Of a DNA stretch of 64,000 nt, positions 23,453-32,972 are shown in pieces. Origin of the DNA: Rhynchopus sp. YZ270_cl-10 (taxonomy: Eukaryota > Euglenozoa > Diplonemea > Diplonemida > Diplonemidae); contig OZ037833.1 of the NCBI GenBank assembly GCA_964035575.1, positions 1 through 64,000 on the forward strand, given 5' to 3'. Every line of letters starts with the position of its first letter. Position 1 is the stretch's first letter. Position numbers and translations under genes: made by a program. The notes under the pieces are model-generated. The model worked only from the letters and a program-made list of their open reading frames with translations, made no database searches and had not been told where the DNA came from.

Positions 23453-24343
23453 ATGAAGCCTACACCGTGGAGTGCTGCTCTTCAGTCCACCAATCTCCTT
23501 GCGGAAGCCCCGATGCTCCTTCCAACTCCGAAGCCTGAAGAAGAGTCTAATTCACCACCGGATGATGAGCTCCCGGATGACGTTGTCAGAAACAATGTGC
23601 TTAATGAGCCGGTTGATGATAGTCTTGCAGGTCTGATTGCGGATCTACACATCCAGATGGAGAAAACTAAAGAAATGTGCAGGCAACTCACAGAAGCTCA
23701 CAACATAATCCGTTCCGCCCACAGCTTCTACACATCACTGGTATGTAATATTACAGCTTACAGTTATTACTTTCAAATTCTTCTTAACACAGCATGAACG
23801 TGCGATTGAACACATAGTGGAACACCAGAACAAGAGGAGAAGGGTTAGTACACCAAAGGTATAATGACTATTTGGTTTTATTCAATTAGCATTATTTGCA
23901 AATACAATTATTAATTACAGAACAATGCGAGGCCACAGGATGCCAGAACGCTTGAGACCCCCACACCAGAGGCCCCAGCCGCCCCCCCAGCCGTCCCCCC
24001 AGCCGTCCCCCCAGCCGCCCCTCCAGCCGTCCCCCCAGCCGCCCCCCCAGGCACCCCACCAGGCACCCCCCAGGTCACCACCCCTCTCTCTCCTTGGGAG
24101 TGCGAAACATGCTGTCGGACCTTCAAAAAGTCCTCAGCATTAATTAGCCACATGCAAGTACATGAGGAGAAGAAAACCAAAAGGGCTTACAAAAAAAGAT
24201 CACAAGTGACCACCCCCACAACGGTTGAGACCGCCACACCAGAGGCCCCAGCCACCCCCGTAGACACCCCCCAGGTCACTGCCATCCCACTCCCAGAAAT
24301 CACCATCCCTTACGAGGATGATGATGATGAGGAATATTTTTAA
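23453..24343 (+). CDS. Spliced C2H2 zinc-finger protein, 258 aa
   Basis: Three exons in phase 0 give one continuous protein: 23453-23740, 23793-23858 and 23921-24343. Introns of 52 and 62 nt have GTATGT...ACAG and GTATAA...ACAG ends. Exon 1 encodes an acidic region and the start of a helical stretch (LIADLHIQMEKTKEM), continued in exon 2 (HERAIEHIVEHQNKRRR). Exon 3 encodes an Ala/Pro-rich linker built from 15-bp repeats, one C2H2 finger (Cys179, Cys182, His195, His199), a basic patch (KKTKRAYKKRSQ) and an acidic tail ending DDDDEEYF. The start at 23453 follows an A-rich context; the frame is also open back to 23273, and a pyrimidine tract ending CAG at 23421 could instead mark an upstream exon. 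A single-finger DNA-binding or adaptor protein is the likely role. Confidence 0.82.
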
Positions 24344-24842
24344 GAAATTGTCAATATTTTTTCCAGTAAAATTGCTTTTTTTGTTTTTCGTTTATTCCGT
24401 TCAGTAGTCGTAGTATTTGAGTCCCGGGCTTGTTTTCCCTCACTTCCTTTTTCCTCTGTGTCTACGACACGTTCTGTACTTCAAAAAAACACATCCATCC
24501 GTAAGTCGAAAAAAAAGGAAACAAAAATATAAATAAAAAGTCCACACCTACAAGGCGAGCGTTTTGGCAGGCGTTTGTAAGGACAGCCAATAGACTTTCA
24601 TCTGAAACAGAAGTGGTGTGGAAACAAACAACTTTTATTTTTTCCCCTCCCATTTTTTGTCTTTTGAACCACGAAAAAAGAGAAACTGTGGCGATTAACT
24701 TTTTTTTGTTTTCCGTTTTATTTGTATATTTTTCCAGACACAGAATATCAGATACAATAAAAAATGGAAAATTTCTTTTTTTTCTGTAATAACAAAGTAT
24801 ATTTTTATTTATCAGCAGAAGGAAATAACACACACATAAACT
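24344..24842. other. AT-rich gap before the Helitron fragment
   Basis: About 500 bp with poly-A and poly-T runs and no supported gene. From about 24737 it contains CAGACACAGAATATCA and later ATAAACTATG, both of which reappear in the leader of the larger Helitron frame at 25503-25637. Confidence 0.6.
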
Positions 24843-25328
24843 ATGACGTTCAACCCAATGTGGCATGAGATACAGTCTAATCTGCTAGAAGGAGAGACAG
24901 CTATTGACCGTCCGGATCTGGTGCACCGCATCTTTTACCTGAAGGTGAAGGAGCTTGTTAATTTTTTAAGAGAAAAAAATGTTCCTGGGGATCACATTGC
25001 AATGGTGGTGGTGGCTGAGTACCAAAAGAGGGGTCTGCCTCATGCTCACGCAATTCTTTGGAACAACAACAAAACTTCACTGAAGAACCCTTTAAATGTG
25101 TATCACATCGTACAACTCCCTGGACCAGCACACCCAAATATCTACAAAGCTTTCAATCAGTATCTGATGAACAACAGGTGGATGGTTCATTACAATCTTC
25201 TCCTGAAATATCGGCGCCACACACACAGAAACAATGAGGAAGTGCGCGGGATCCTTGTTGTTAAGTATTTGTTTAAATACTTGTTCAAGGAGGAGAAGGA
25301 GCCTATGACAGGTCTATTTATTCAATGA
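24843..25328 (+). pseudogene. Helitron Rep fragment, internally deleted
   Basis: A 161-residue frame that begins inside the Rep domain (MTFNPMWHEI). It contains the HUH motif (GLPHAHAILW) and the tyrosine motif region (VVKYLFKYLFKE) but skips the roughly 100 residues that normally separate them, and it lacks the N-terminal zinc region and the helicase. It is clearly diverged from the larger copy just downstream, so it is a second, older or separate Helitron lineage rather than a recent copy. The frame and leader resemble the downstream element (both have AAACTATG at the start), so it may be a deleted derivative that kept its own promoter. Confidence 0.85.
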
Positions 25329-25634
25329 TTTGTGTGGTAGAGTTGTGACATTGGATAAAAAAAGAAAACGAAATACAAAATAGCGATAAGTGGGGATATG
25401 TCTTTGTGGGCTTACGGGTTTTCGGGTTTTGTTGTCAGTTATTTTTTGTTTGTTATTTGTTTTCCTAATTTTTCCTACTCCCCCCATTCTATTTGAATAT
25501 TTTGTCAGACACAGAATATCAAATCACATGATACAACAACAAAAAAGGAATAACCTATTTTTTAAATAATTCTGAGAACATTTTTATTCATCACCAGTCA
25601 TTACATAACAGAAAAACATAACACACCGTAAACT
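25329..25634. promoter_or_regulatory. Leader of the Helitron Rep frame
   Basis: About 300 bp, AT-rich. From about 25503 it parallels the sequence upstream of the Rep fragment: CAGACACAGAATATCA, a poly-A stretch, TTTTTATT and then AAACTATG. Conservation in front of two frames suggests a shared promoter or 5' untranslated segment. Confidence 0.45.
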
Positions 25635-28415
25635 ATGTTTGAAGGGGACGACTGCGCCAGAGAGCCCCCATTGAAGAGCTGGTCTAGCTACCTGTCGGAC
25701 ATGCGTGAATCTTTGCGGCTCTCGGCTGAAACATCGCGAATGCAGTTAGAAGAGATACATTTTTCTTGCAGCCAGTACGAAAGCTTTACACCACACACTC
25801 AATATGACGTCTGTGAGTGGTGTTTAAAAAGATATCAAAGGACAGAAAAACATTATCCACATTGCCTCTTCAGGTACATGCACATTACGCACATTGCAAA
25901 ATGCCGTCTTGCGTACGTTATTGCTTCTATTAGAACAATAACTAATAAAGCTTCGTTCAGAGATCTCTTTGCTGTACATCCTGAGTTAGAGTCTCGCTGG
26001 AACTGTAGTCTTGCTTCTCTCAAAAATACTGACAAGAGGTACATCAGGATTCTTGAGGACGAAAAACGTGATGCCATGCAAGGACTTTCTCCGCACATTT
26101 TTGGATTAGTAGAGAACTGTGCAAATGCCATCTGCGAAAGATGGCTTGAGAAGAGGTCCGATACGCTAAGAAAAAACGGGACCAGCTGTCAAGCATTAGT
26201 TGCAGAATTCGAAAATAGAGTTTCTACTTCGGAAATGTGTGGGAGAAGTCTTGACCCAAGCCTCCACTCAGCTGCAATGAAGCTTGAAGACTACACAAAT
26301 GGATGCGTGTCTTATGCTGACATTGGGGGGATGAATTCTGTCTGTAGAAAATGTGGTGCAAAGCTCTTCTCTGGTGAGGTCCGAGGAGAAGGGAGATATG
26401 GAATTTGCTGCAACAGAATTAAGGAGAGAGACATCCCTGAACCAATTGAATTTGAGAACGACGACCACAAAAGATTGTTCTCGGATCAAACGTTTCTTAA
26501 GAATTCATACCGCCTGAATTCTTATCACCAGATGGCCAAGGCATTGCATACCCCCCACAAGTTGTTTTCCAACACACGCGGAATACACAACATAGTTGTC
26601 AAAGGAAAAGGGGTGAAGAAAATTATGGGCCTGTCTGACGATGCGGAAACAAGAAACCAAACCTGGTTTGTTGGTGGATACAACGAGCAGGACCGCGCCT
26701 TGAAAGGCTTGCAAGAGATGGAGAGGATCCCAGAACTGGAACGCGACACAACCCTCTACCAGGACATCATGACCATGCTGAAAGACAATTGCTATGTCAG
26801 GATGTTCAGGAGAGCCTCAGTTCTGATGGACAGTGCCGAAGAGAATACACATGTGGCCATCAACTTTGACGATCTGCGAGGACCTGAGAAGACGGGACGG
26901 GAGTACGCAAACGCCGCTGCAGAAGATGAATTGCGGGCTGTATATACTGTCAGTACTGGAACAGAGGATCACAAATACGCAGAAGGTTGGGGCCGGCAGC
27001 AGTACAGCGTTATTATGCAGGGAGAAGCTGAAGGTCAAGGTGAAGGAAGCGATAAATACAGCAGAAAGATATCAGATTTTGATGCCAGGTTCGAGCCACT
27101 GTGTTTTCCCCTGATACATGTGTGTCCAAAAGACAGTACAGGTTGGAGACACAGTCGAAAAGATGAAGCAACGCCAAACCCCTACAGTGGTGTGTCAGCA
27201 CAGGAGTATGGCTGCTTCCACCTGTTTTCACGGGCGACCGAGAAGAACCCAGATGGGGAACCAGGGCCTGCACTGATAGGGCGCAAGCTGACCGAATACT
27301 TCTTCCTTCAGCTTGGCATCCGTGCCATTACGCAACGCATATCTTACCACAGCCAGCAGATAGTAAAGAAATATGCAACAAAAGAATTCCTCGAAGAGTC
27401 CCATGTTACGACAGTAGTGGAAAACCGTCGCGTCACCACACACGATGCGACCAATGACACTACAACAGCCACCACCACCCTCTATGCCAGCTACCCGCGT
27501 GGGAAGAGAGCAAGAATTCAAGATCTCAACGATTCACTTGCGTTGAAGGCCCGTCTTGGCTGCCCCGATTATTTCCTGACCATGACAGCCAACCCACATT
27601 GGCCAGAGATTCTCAGGGAGCTGCGTCCAGGAGAAAGACCCTGTGACAGGTCTGATCTTGTGCACCGAGTGTTTAACCTCAAGATGGATCAACTTGAGAG
27701 AAAGTTGAAAGAGAATGCACTCGGGACGTACCAGGCAATGGTTCATGTGGTGGAGTACCAGAAAGGACTCCCCCACCTGCATCTTCTTCTGTGGGTTTCC
27801 AAGGAGCATAAGCCGAAGTCTGCAGCCATTTTTGACATGGCGGTGTCGTGCCAGTTGCCTGATCCCGAAACGCAAGAAGAGCTATACAACTTGGTGTCGG
27901 AGCAGATGATGCACACCAAGTGTGATACTGTGCCCAGTGCACGATGCAAGGTGCCCGGCCCAGACGGCAACGCACGGTGCAAACAGCACTACCCAAAAAA
28001 CTTTCGGGACGATACCCTGGCAACTGAGACAGGAATGTACAGCTATGGTATGCGGCCTAATAATGGGAGAACAAGCGCTGTTGCGGAAAAAGACCAAGAG
28101 CGGGCAAGAAAGCTGGCCACAGAAGGGAAGGTACACCCCAGCTGTAGAGACAACCGCTATGTTGTTTCCTACAACATAGTTCTTCTCACCCAGTTCATGA
28201 GCCACTTCAACATAGAGGCTGTTGGATCTCCAGTTGTCATCAGATACCTCTTCAAGTATCTGTTCAAGGACGATGAGTATGCTAATGTGTCAGTTTCAGC
28301 CAACGACGGAGAAAAAAACAAAACGGATGAGTGCATGAGCTATCTGACAGGCATACATATTGGGTCACTTGAGGCTATTGGATACCTTCTCGGAACGAAG
28401 AATGAGATACATTGA
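25635..28415 (+). CDS. Helitron Rep (HUH endonuclease) part
   Basis: 926 residues from ATG at 25635. Order of parts: a Cys/His cluster at about residues 37-80 (CEWCLKRYQRTEKHYPHC); a second zinc-binding segment near 237 (CRKCGAKLF) leading into the conserved Helitron N-terminal domain (NDDHKRLF through NSYHQMAKALHTP); a Rep core with FLTMTANPHWPEI near 645; the HUH motif LPHLHLLLW near 712; and the catalytic tyrosine motif RYLFKYLFKD near 870. These nick DNA and covalently hold the 5' end during rolling-circle transposition. The frame ends at 28415 shortly after DECMSYLTGIHIGSLEAIGYLLG, where related proteins continue directly into the segment found in the next frame. Confidence 0.95.
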   Translation: MFEGDDCAREPPLKSWSSYLSDMRESLRLSAETSRMQLEEIHFSCSQYESFTPHTQYDVCEWCLKRYQRTEKHYPHCLFRYMHITHIAKCRLAYVIASIRTITNKASFRDLFAVHPELESRWNCSLASLKNTDKRYIRILEDEKRDAMQGLSPHIFGLVENCANAICERWLEKRSDTLRKNGTSCQALVAEFENRVSTSEMCGRSLDPSLHSAAMKLEDYTNGCVSYADIGGMNSVCRKCGAKLFSGEVRGEGRYGICCNRIKERDIPEPIEFENDDHKRLFSDQTFLKNSYRLNSYHQMAKALHTPHKLFSNTRGIHNIVVKGKGVKKIMGLSDDAETRNQTWFVGGYNEQDRALKGLQEMERIPELERDTTLYQDIMTMLKDNCYVRMFRRASVLMDSAEENTHVAINFDDLRGPEKTGREYANAAAEDELRAVYTVSTGTEDHKYAEGWGRQQYSVIMQGEAEGQGEGSDKYSRKISDFDARFEPLCFPLIHVCPKDSTGWRHSRKDEATPNPYSGVSAQEYGCFHLFSRATEKNPDGEPGPALIGRKLTEYFFLQLGIRAITQRISYHSQQIVKKYATKEFLEESHVTTVVENRRVTTHDATNDTTTATTTLYASYPRGKRARIQDLNDSLALKARLGCPDYFLTMTANPHWPEILRELRPGERPCDRSDLVHRVFNLKMDQLERKLKENALGTYQAMVHVVEYQKGLPHLHLLLWVSKEHKPKSAAIFDMAVSCQLPDPETQEELYNLVSEQMMHTKCDTVPSARCKVPGPDGNARCKQHYPKNFRDDTLATETGMYSYGMRPNNGRTSAVAEKDQERARKLATEGKVHPSCRDNRYVVSYNIVLLTQFMSHFNIEAVGSPVVIRYLFKYLFKDDEYANVSVSANDGEKNKTDECMSYLTGIHIGSLEAIGYLLGTKNEIH

Positions 28416-31400
28416 CCCAAGTGTCACCAGACTTGATGTTCATCTTGCAGGCCAGCAAAGGCTGTACTACTTTCCTGGCAAGGAGGCAGAGGCGCTTGAC
28501 AAGGCCACGGACACAACACTCACAGCCTGGTTTGCTGCAAATAGCGACGCAAAACGTGACCCGTCTTCCAAGTACCAGGGAATACAAACCCTAAACTACA
28601 TCACTGTTCCTGAATACTTTGCCTTCTCCAGAGATAAAGCAGAGTGGACCCTGAGGAAAAGCTACGTGTACTGCCCCAGGACTGAGTCGCTTGTCACAAC
28701 GGACAGATCACGAGCTGCAAAGTCCCATCTTCTGGCTATTGGTCGCCTGTACAGAACCCCTGTTTTGGATAAGGAGCTCCAGGCTCTGCGCACGATCCTC
28801 ATGGTGAGAAAAGGACCCACTAGCTTTGATGACCTGATGACTGTAGAAGGGAAAAAGTGCGAGTCCTTTACGGATGCAGCAAATGAAATGGGGCTCCTTC
28901 AGGGTGGTAAACTTGTGAAGCTTACACTTGTGGATGCAGTCAAAACCACTGTGTCAGGAAGATGCCTCAGGTTTACCCTTGCTGTTCTACTCAACTCCTT
29001 TGCTATTCCTCCTAATGACATGAAAGAACTCTGGAAGACATACAAGGTGGAGCTGTGCAAGCGTCCTCTGAAGCAGGGAGAGACTGCACCGGATGAGGAG
29101 GCTACGGTATCTGAGCAGGAGGAAAATGAAGCACTGTTGGATATTCAGAATGTGTTGAGAAACATTTGTGGGTCGGATGTAAAGCTAGAAGTCTTTGGAC
29201 TTCCAACACCAACTGCTGCTGTGAGGAGTGCGAACGATGGAGTATCTTGGGTTATGAAAGATGAAATCTACAACATGGAAAAGCAGTGGCAGGAGTGGGA
29301 GAAGATTGAACCTAAGCTCAATACAAAACAGAGGGATGCAGTTCAGCGTGTTCAACTCTCTGTGACTCAGGGCAAAGGCGAGATGTTTCTGCTTCAGGGT
29401 GCTGCAGGGACTGGAAAAACGTTTACCTACCAAGCCATGCTCAGTTGGTGCAGAAGCCACAGAGGGGTTCCGGCGCAAGGTGACACGCATCGTCCAAACA
29501 TTGCCCTTGCAGTTGCGAGCTCTGGCATTGCAGCAATGCTCCTGCCTGGAGGAAGAACATCACACAACAGATTCAAGTTTCCTCTTGATCTGTACCCAGA
29601 TGACCACCACTCTGTCTGCAAACTGACAAAAGAAATTGAGGATCTCATCCGCGCAACGGATCTCATTGTCTTTGACGAGGTGGTTATGGCAAACAGGGGC
29701 CATATAGAACTTCTCGACAGAACCTGCAGAAAGGTTACCGGAAAGGCCATGTGGTTTGGTGGAATCACTGTGGTTCTTGGTGGAGATTTTAAGCAAATTC
29801 TTCCTGTCACTGAGGGAGACAAGAGTGCCACGCTTAAAAACTGTCTGCATACTTCTCCTCTCTTCCAAAACATGACTATGCTGTCCCTTATCGAGATAAT
29901 GAGGCAGAAGGATGACAAAGAATGGGCTACCTACCTGGGAACCATTGGTGATGGGTCGCGCAACGATAGAGACAGTTCCATATCTCTCCCAATAAACCTC
30001 TACCGAAAGAATTGTGGGAATTATGTTGTACCTGATGATTTAATCACCCACGTCTTCCCTCTGATTGGGGAAGGTGTAGTTGGAAATGGCATGATCCTTG
30101 CACCTACTAACAAAGCTCAGAAGGCAATGAACAACATTTGCCTCAAGAGGCTGTGTGGGAAACAAAAAGAAGTACTCCATGAGTTCCAGCTGACAGGGAA
30201 GGACACATGCACAGAGGAGTCTGTTGAGGGGGAATCTGCCATTGACTCAGACGTAATGAATGCGTACCAGCAGACAGGCATACCTGACCACTGCATCACT
30301 GTCAAGGTTGGTGCTCCTCTAATGTTGCTCAAAAACCTCAACCCACCAAAGGGTCTCTGCAACGGAACGAGGTTTATTGTGACTGGCGTGACACAGCTCA
30401 ACATTCAGGGTATCATTGTGGGAGACCCTCAAAGAGTTGGAATGGCAGTGAACATCCCCAGAGTTAAGAACACTCCTGACGAGAAGAAGGCTGGCTTCAG
30501 CATGCAGCGCGTCCAGTTTCCCGTCGCACTGTCATTTGCCTCTACAATTAACAAGTCTCAGGGACAGACCCTCGATAGGGTTGGACTCGACCTCACAGAG
30601 TCACAGTGCTTTGCACATGGGCAGTTGTACGTTGCTCTGAGCAGATGCCCAAAGGCAAAGCATGTCAAGGTTGCAGTGCCTCTGAAGACAAGGACCGCAG
30701 GAAACAGAAGGATAGTTGTGGAGCCGTACAGAGTGTCAAACCCTGTATACAAGGACATGCTAAAATCTGTTTCTGACCGTGGACTCGAGGGCATCTTTAT
30801 GCAGCTGACTGAAGCAGAAGAGGCCATGCTACAGAGTTACCACGTCATGACTGACAAAGAGTACTCTGAACAGACCCACAGACAAGCAAAGATGCCTCCA
30901 CCATCTGATGACCAAAAATTCTGGGACCCCATGCCAATGCAGTGCGAGAGCATTCAGTTTGAAGATGCTGAAGATCTTGTCTATGTAGCCAAAAAGAGGA
31001 AGAGAGATCCAGAAGAGAAGTCTCGTAAGAAGCGGAAGAAAAATAACCCTACATCAGCAGAAACAACAACAGCACAAAAGCCGAAGCTCTCTATTACCAG
31101 GGTTTTGGGGGATGGTACTTGCTTTTACCATGCAGTAGACCAGTCTATTACAAAGAGGATAGGACAAGGGAATCAACTCAGAAGAGAATTGGAATTGTTT
31201 GTTATGCAGAACAGCACTACAATAAAACATCATCCTCTTATTGTACCTGAAAACGCTAACACCGTATCCTCGATTGTAGGCACCTACAACGCCCTTATGA
31301 ACAGGATAACTGGCAGGATTGATGGGACGTACGCAACATCAGACTATGCAGAACAGATTGAGTTTGCCTTGGTGAGTCTCTTAAAACGTGTTCTAATAAC

Positions 31401-31653
31401 TATTGTCAAAATGAACCAAGATAACAAGCCCTCATCTTTTCACTTTTTGGGGAACAACTTGTCTACTGACCAGGTTCTTGCTAATATTCCTGCAAAAGAC
31501 AGGATTATTTTAATACATACTGCAAACCCTGATCATTTTAATATTGGTACAGGGTCTCCTGAACATGAATTGGAAACACACAAAAATGGTTTGGAACAAT
31601 TGCATAGGGGATTTCCTAATGAGATTTTATATCAAGTTGATTGGGAGCTGTGA
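28402..31653 (+). CDS. Helitron helicase with C-terminal OTU domain
   Basis: This frame picks up at RYIDPSVTRLDVHLAGQQ, the continuation of the Rep protein, so it was most likely one polyprotein split by a one-base length change near 28400; the ATG at 28402 is merely the first in frame. Helicase motifs: Walker A LLQGAAGTGKT near residue 332, Walker B IVFDEVVMANRG, GGDFKQILPV, and the late Pif1 motifs STINKSQGQTLDRVGLDL and HGQLYVALSR. A strongly basic stretch (KKRKRDPEEKSRKKRKK) resembles a bipartite nuclear signal. Residues 895-1083 form an OTU-type cysteine protease with GDGTCFYHAV (Asp and Cys) near 903 and DHFNIGT (His) near 1044. OTU domains remove ubiquitin or related modifiers; some other Helitrons also carry one. 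Confidence 0.95.
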   Translation: MRYIDPSVTRLDVHLAGQQRLYYFPGKEAEALDKATDTTLTAWFAANSDAKRDPSSKYQGIQTLNYITVPEYFAFSRDKAEWTLRKSYVYCPRTESLVTTDRSRAAKSHLLAIGRLYRTPVLDKELQALRTILMVRKGPTSFDDLMTVEGKKCESFTDAANEMGLLQGGKLVKLTLVDAVKTTVSGRCLRFTLAVLLNSFAIPPNDMKELWKTYKVELCKRPLKQGETAPDEEATVSEQEENEALLDIQNVLRNICGSDVKLEVFGLPTPTAAVRSANDGVSWVMKDEIYNMEKQWQEWEKIEPKLNTKQRDAVQRVQLSVTQGKGEMFLLQGAAGTGKTFTYQAMLSWCRSHRGVPAQGDTHRPNIALAVASSGIAAMLLPGGRTSHNRFKFPLDLYPDDHHSVCKLTKEIEDLIRATDLIVFDEVVMANRGHIELLDRTCRKVTGKAMWFGGITVVLGGDFKQILPVTEGDKSATLKNCLHTSPLFQNMTMLSLIEIMRQKDDKEWATYLGTIGDGSRNDRDSSISLPINLYRKNCGNYVVPDDLITHVFPLIGEGVVGNGMILAPTNKAQKAMNNICLKRLCGKQKEVLHEFQLTGKDTCTEESVEGESAIDSDVMNAYQQTGIPDHCITVKVGAPLMLLKNLNPPKGLCNGTRFIVTGVTQLNIQGIIVGDPQRVGMAVNIPRVKNTPDEKKAGFSMQRVQFPVALSFASTINKSQGQTLDRVGLDLTESQCFAHGQLYVALSRCPKAKHVKVAVPLKTRTAGNRRIVVEPYRVSNPVYKDMLKSVSDRGLEGIFMQLTEAEEAMLQSYHVMTDKEYSEQTHRQAKMPPPSDDQKFWDPMPMQCESIQFEDAEDLVYVAKKRKRDPEEKSRKKRKKNNPTSAETTTAQKPKLSITRVLGDGTCFYHAVDQSITKRIGQGNQLRRELELFVMQNSTTIKHHPLIVPENANTVSSIVGTYNALMNRITGRIDGTYATSDYAEQIEFALVSLLKRVLITIVKMNQDNKPSSFHFLGNNLSTDQVLANIPAKDRIILIHTANPDHFNIGTGSPEHELETHKNGLEQLHRGFPNEILYQVDWEL

Positions 31654-31923
31654 CCATACAAAAAAAGTAATAAAAAGAGAAAAATGAAAGAAGTGGTAAC
31701 AATCGGGGGTATGAAAACGGGTTGGGTTTGGTGGGTATTTTTTGGGATTGTGGGTTTGGGGGTACTATTAGTTTTGAACAAAATACAAATGAAGCATGAA
31801 ATAGGAGAGAACAAAAACAAAGGAACATTATTTATTTATTTCAATTTTTCTTCACACCCCCCACAAACATACACACACCCACAGAGTATCCACAATATGT
31901 CCCTCAATAGAGTGTCCCGACCA

Positions 31924-31980
31924 AAAATCCCAACCAAAAATCCCTGTATTTTCAATACAGGGATTTTTGGTTGGGATTTT
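31924..31980. repeat. Perfect 27-bp hairpin with 3-nt loop
   Basis: The left arm 31924-31950 (ending CCCTGTATT) and right arm 31954-31980 (starting AATACAGGG) are exact reverse complements separated by TTC. Helitron 3' ends carry a hairpin, though usually a shorter one. A cruciform-forming palindrome this perfect is unusual in AT-rich DNA. Confidence 0.95.
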
Positions 31981-31989
31981 GGCTCTCTC

Positions 31990-32043
31990 TTATGGACAGA
32001 ACGTAATTTATGGACACATTTGTCAACATTTCTGTCCATAAAT
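31990..32043. repeat. Second, competing hairpins
   Basis: TTATGGACAGAA (31990-32001) pairs with TTCTGTCCATAA (32030-32041). Alternatively ATTTATGGACA (32006-32016) pairs with TGTCCATAAAT (32033-32043). The two stems share their right arm and are therefore mutually exclusive folds. Confidence 0.85.
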
Positions 32044-32286
32044 CCCAAAATGGAAAAAAATATTTTTTCAAATGGCTTACTGTAGTGGCTTCAGCGGAGC
32101 AATTGCGTCGAAGTATGGTGGTCGTGGGCCCAAAAGTACGTAGTAGACATTTAGTTACTTGACATACTGAGGTCTGTGGGTATCCTTATAGGGTCATACA
32201 CAGGGAATTGTACAGTGCATATAAACTCACAAACCACAGGTTACCTGCAAACATCAATACACATACTGCAATAGGTTAACATAACA

Positions 32287-32528
32287 GTGCAAGGATGCTG
32301 TGCAAGGATGCTGTGCAAGGATGCTGTGCAAGGATGCTGTGCAAGGATGCTGTGCAAGGATGCTGTGCAAGGATGCTGTGCAAGGATGCTGTGCAAGGAT
32401 GCTGTGCAAGGATGCTGTGCAAGGATGCTGTGCAAGGATGCTGTGCAAGGATGCTGTGCAAGGATGCTGTGCAAGGATGCTGTGCAAGGATGCTGTGCAA
32501 GGATGCTGTGCAAGGATGCTGTGCAAGG
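32287..32528. repeat. 13-mer array GTGCAAGGATGCT, copy 1
   Basis: About 18 perfect copies of a 13-bp unit. The repeat word overlaps the CCTGTGCA core of the motif cluster that follows, so it probably arose by slippage from such a motif. The same array occurs in a longer form at 46636-47413. Confidence 0.96.
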
Positions 32529-32860
32529 CCACTCGGGTGCACAGGGTGCCGATCGGGTGCACAGGGTGCCCCCAAAAAATCGGGTGCACAGGGTGCCAAA
32601 AAATCGGGTGCACAGGGTGCTTTTTAGCCGGGGCTTATAACGTGGGGGGCACCCTGTGCACCCGATTGCAAACCCGTATTGGCACCCTGTGCACCATATT
32701 TTTGGGGGCACCCTGTGCACCCGATTTTCAGGGGCACCCTGTGCACCCTTATTTTGGGGGCACCCTGTGCACCCGATTCAGAGCCCAAAAGGCACCCTGT
32801 GCACCATTTGGGGGCACCCTGTGCACCCGATTTGGTACCACTATGTCACCATGTGCACCC
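32529..32860. repeat. GGCACCCTGTGCACC motif cluster, copy 1
   Basis: Four motifs in reverse orientation (GGTGCACAGGGTGCC, about 32536-32620) are followed, after a short turn near 32640, by seven in forward orientation (about 32648-32827), several followed by CGATT. Centre-to-centre spacing of the forward set runs from about 21 to 33 bp with differing spacers. A degenerate copy lies near 32848. The whole forms a loose inverted repeat. Confidence 0.9.
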
Positions 32861-32972
32861 AATCCAGTCTGGCAATATTGGTGACCGATCTTGAGAGACA
32901 CTGGACCTAGTTTGTGTCATTATCTACAGGTTCGTGTGGCCATTCAGGTGCTATTCAGGCACTTCACTGGTT

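Larger units (their letters stand above)
24843..32043 (+). mobile_element. Helitron locus (Rep-helicase-OTU)
   Basis: A rolling-circle DNA transposon region: a Rep fragment, a full Rep frame, a Pif1-type helicase with a C-terminal OTU domain, and strong hairpins about 270 bp past the last stop codon. Helitrons normally begin with TC and end with CTRR just after a hairpin. I could not fix either terminus, so the outer limits given are those of recognisable parts. The coding body is close to whole, with one reading-frame change between the Rep and helicase parts. Confidence 0.85.
31654..32286. other. Post-Helitron region, no gene
   Basis: About 630 bp that begins with A-rich sequence after the helicase stop codon, contains two hairpins listed separately (31924-31980 and 31990-32043), and then about 240 bp of unique sequence before the 13-mer array. 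No coding frame is supported. Confidence 0.7.

Noticed and set aside
32529-32860. CRISPR-like repeat-spacer pattern of GGCACCCTGTGCACC
   Set aside because: Repeats are only 15 bp, spacers are of unequal length and low complexity, orientation flips, and the DNA is eukaryotic with no cas genes.
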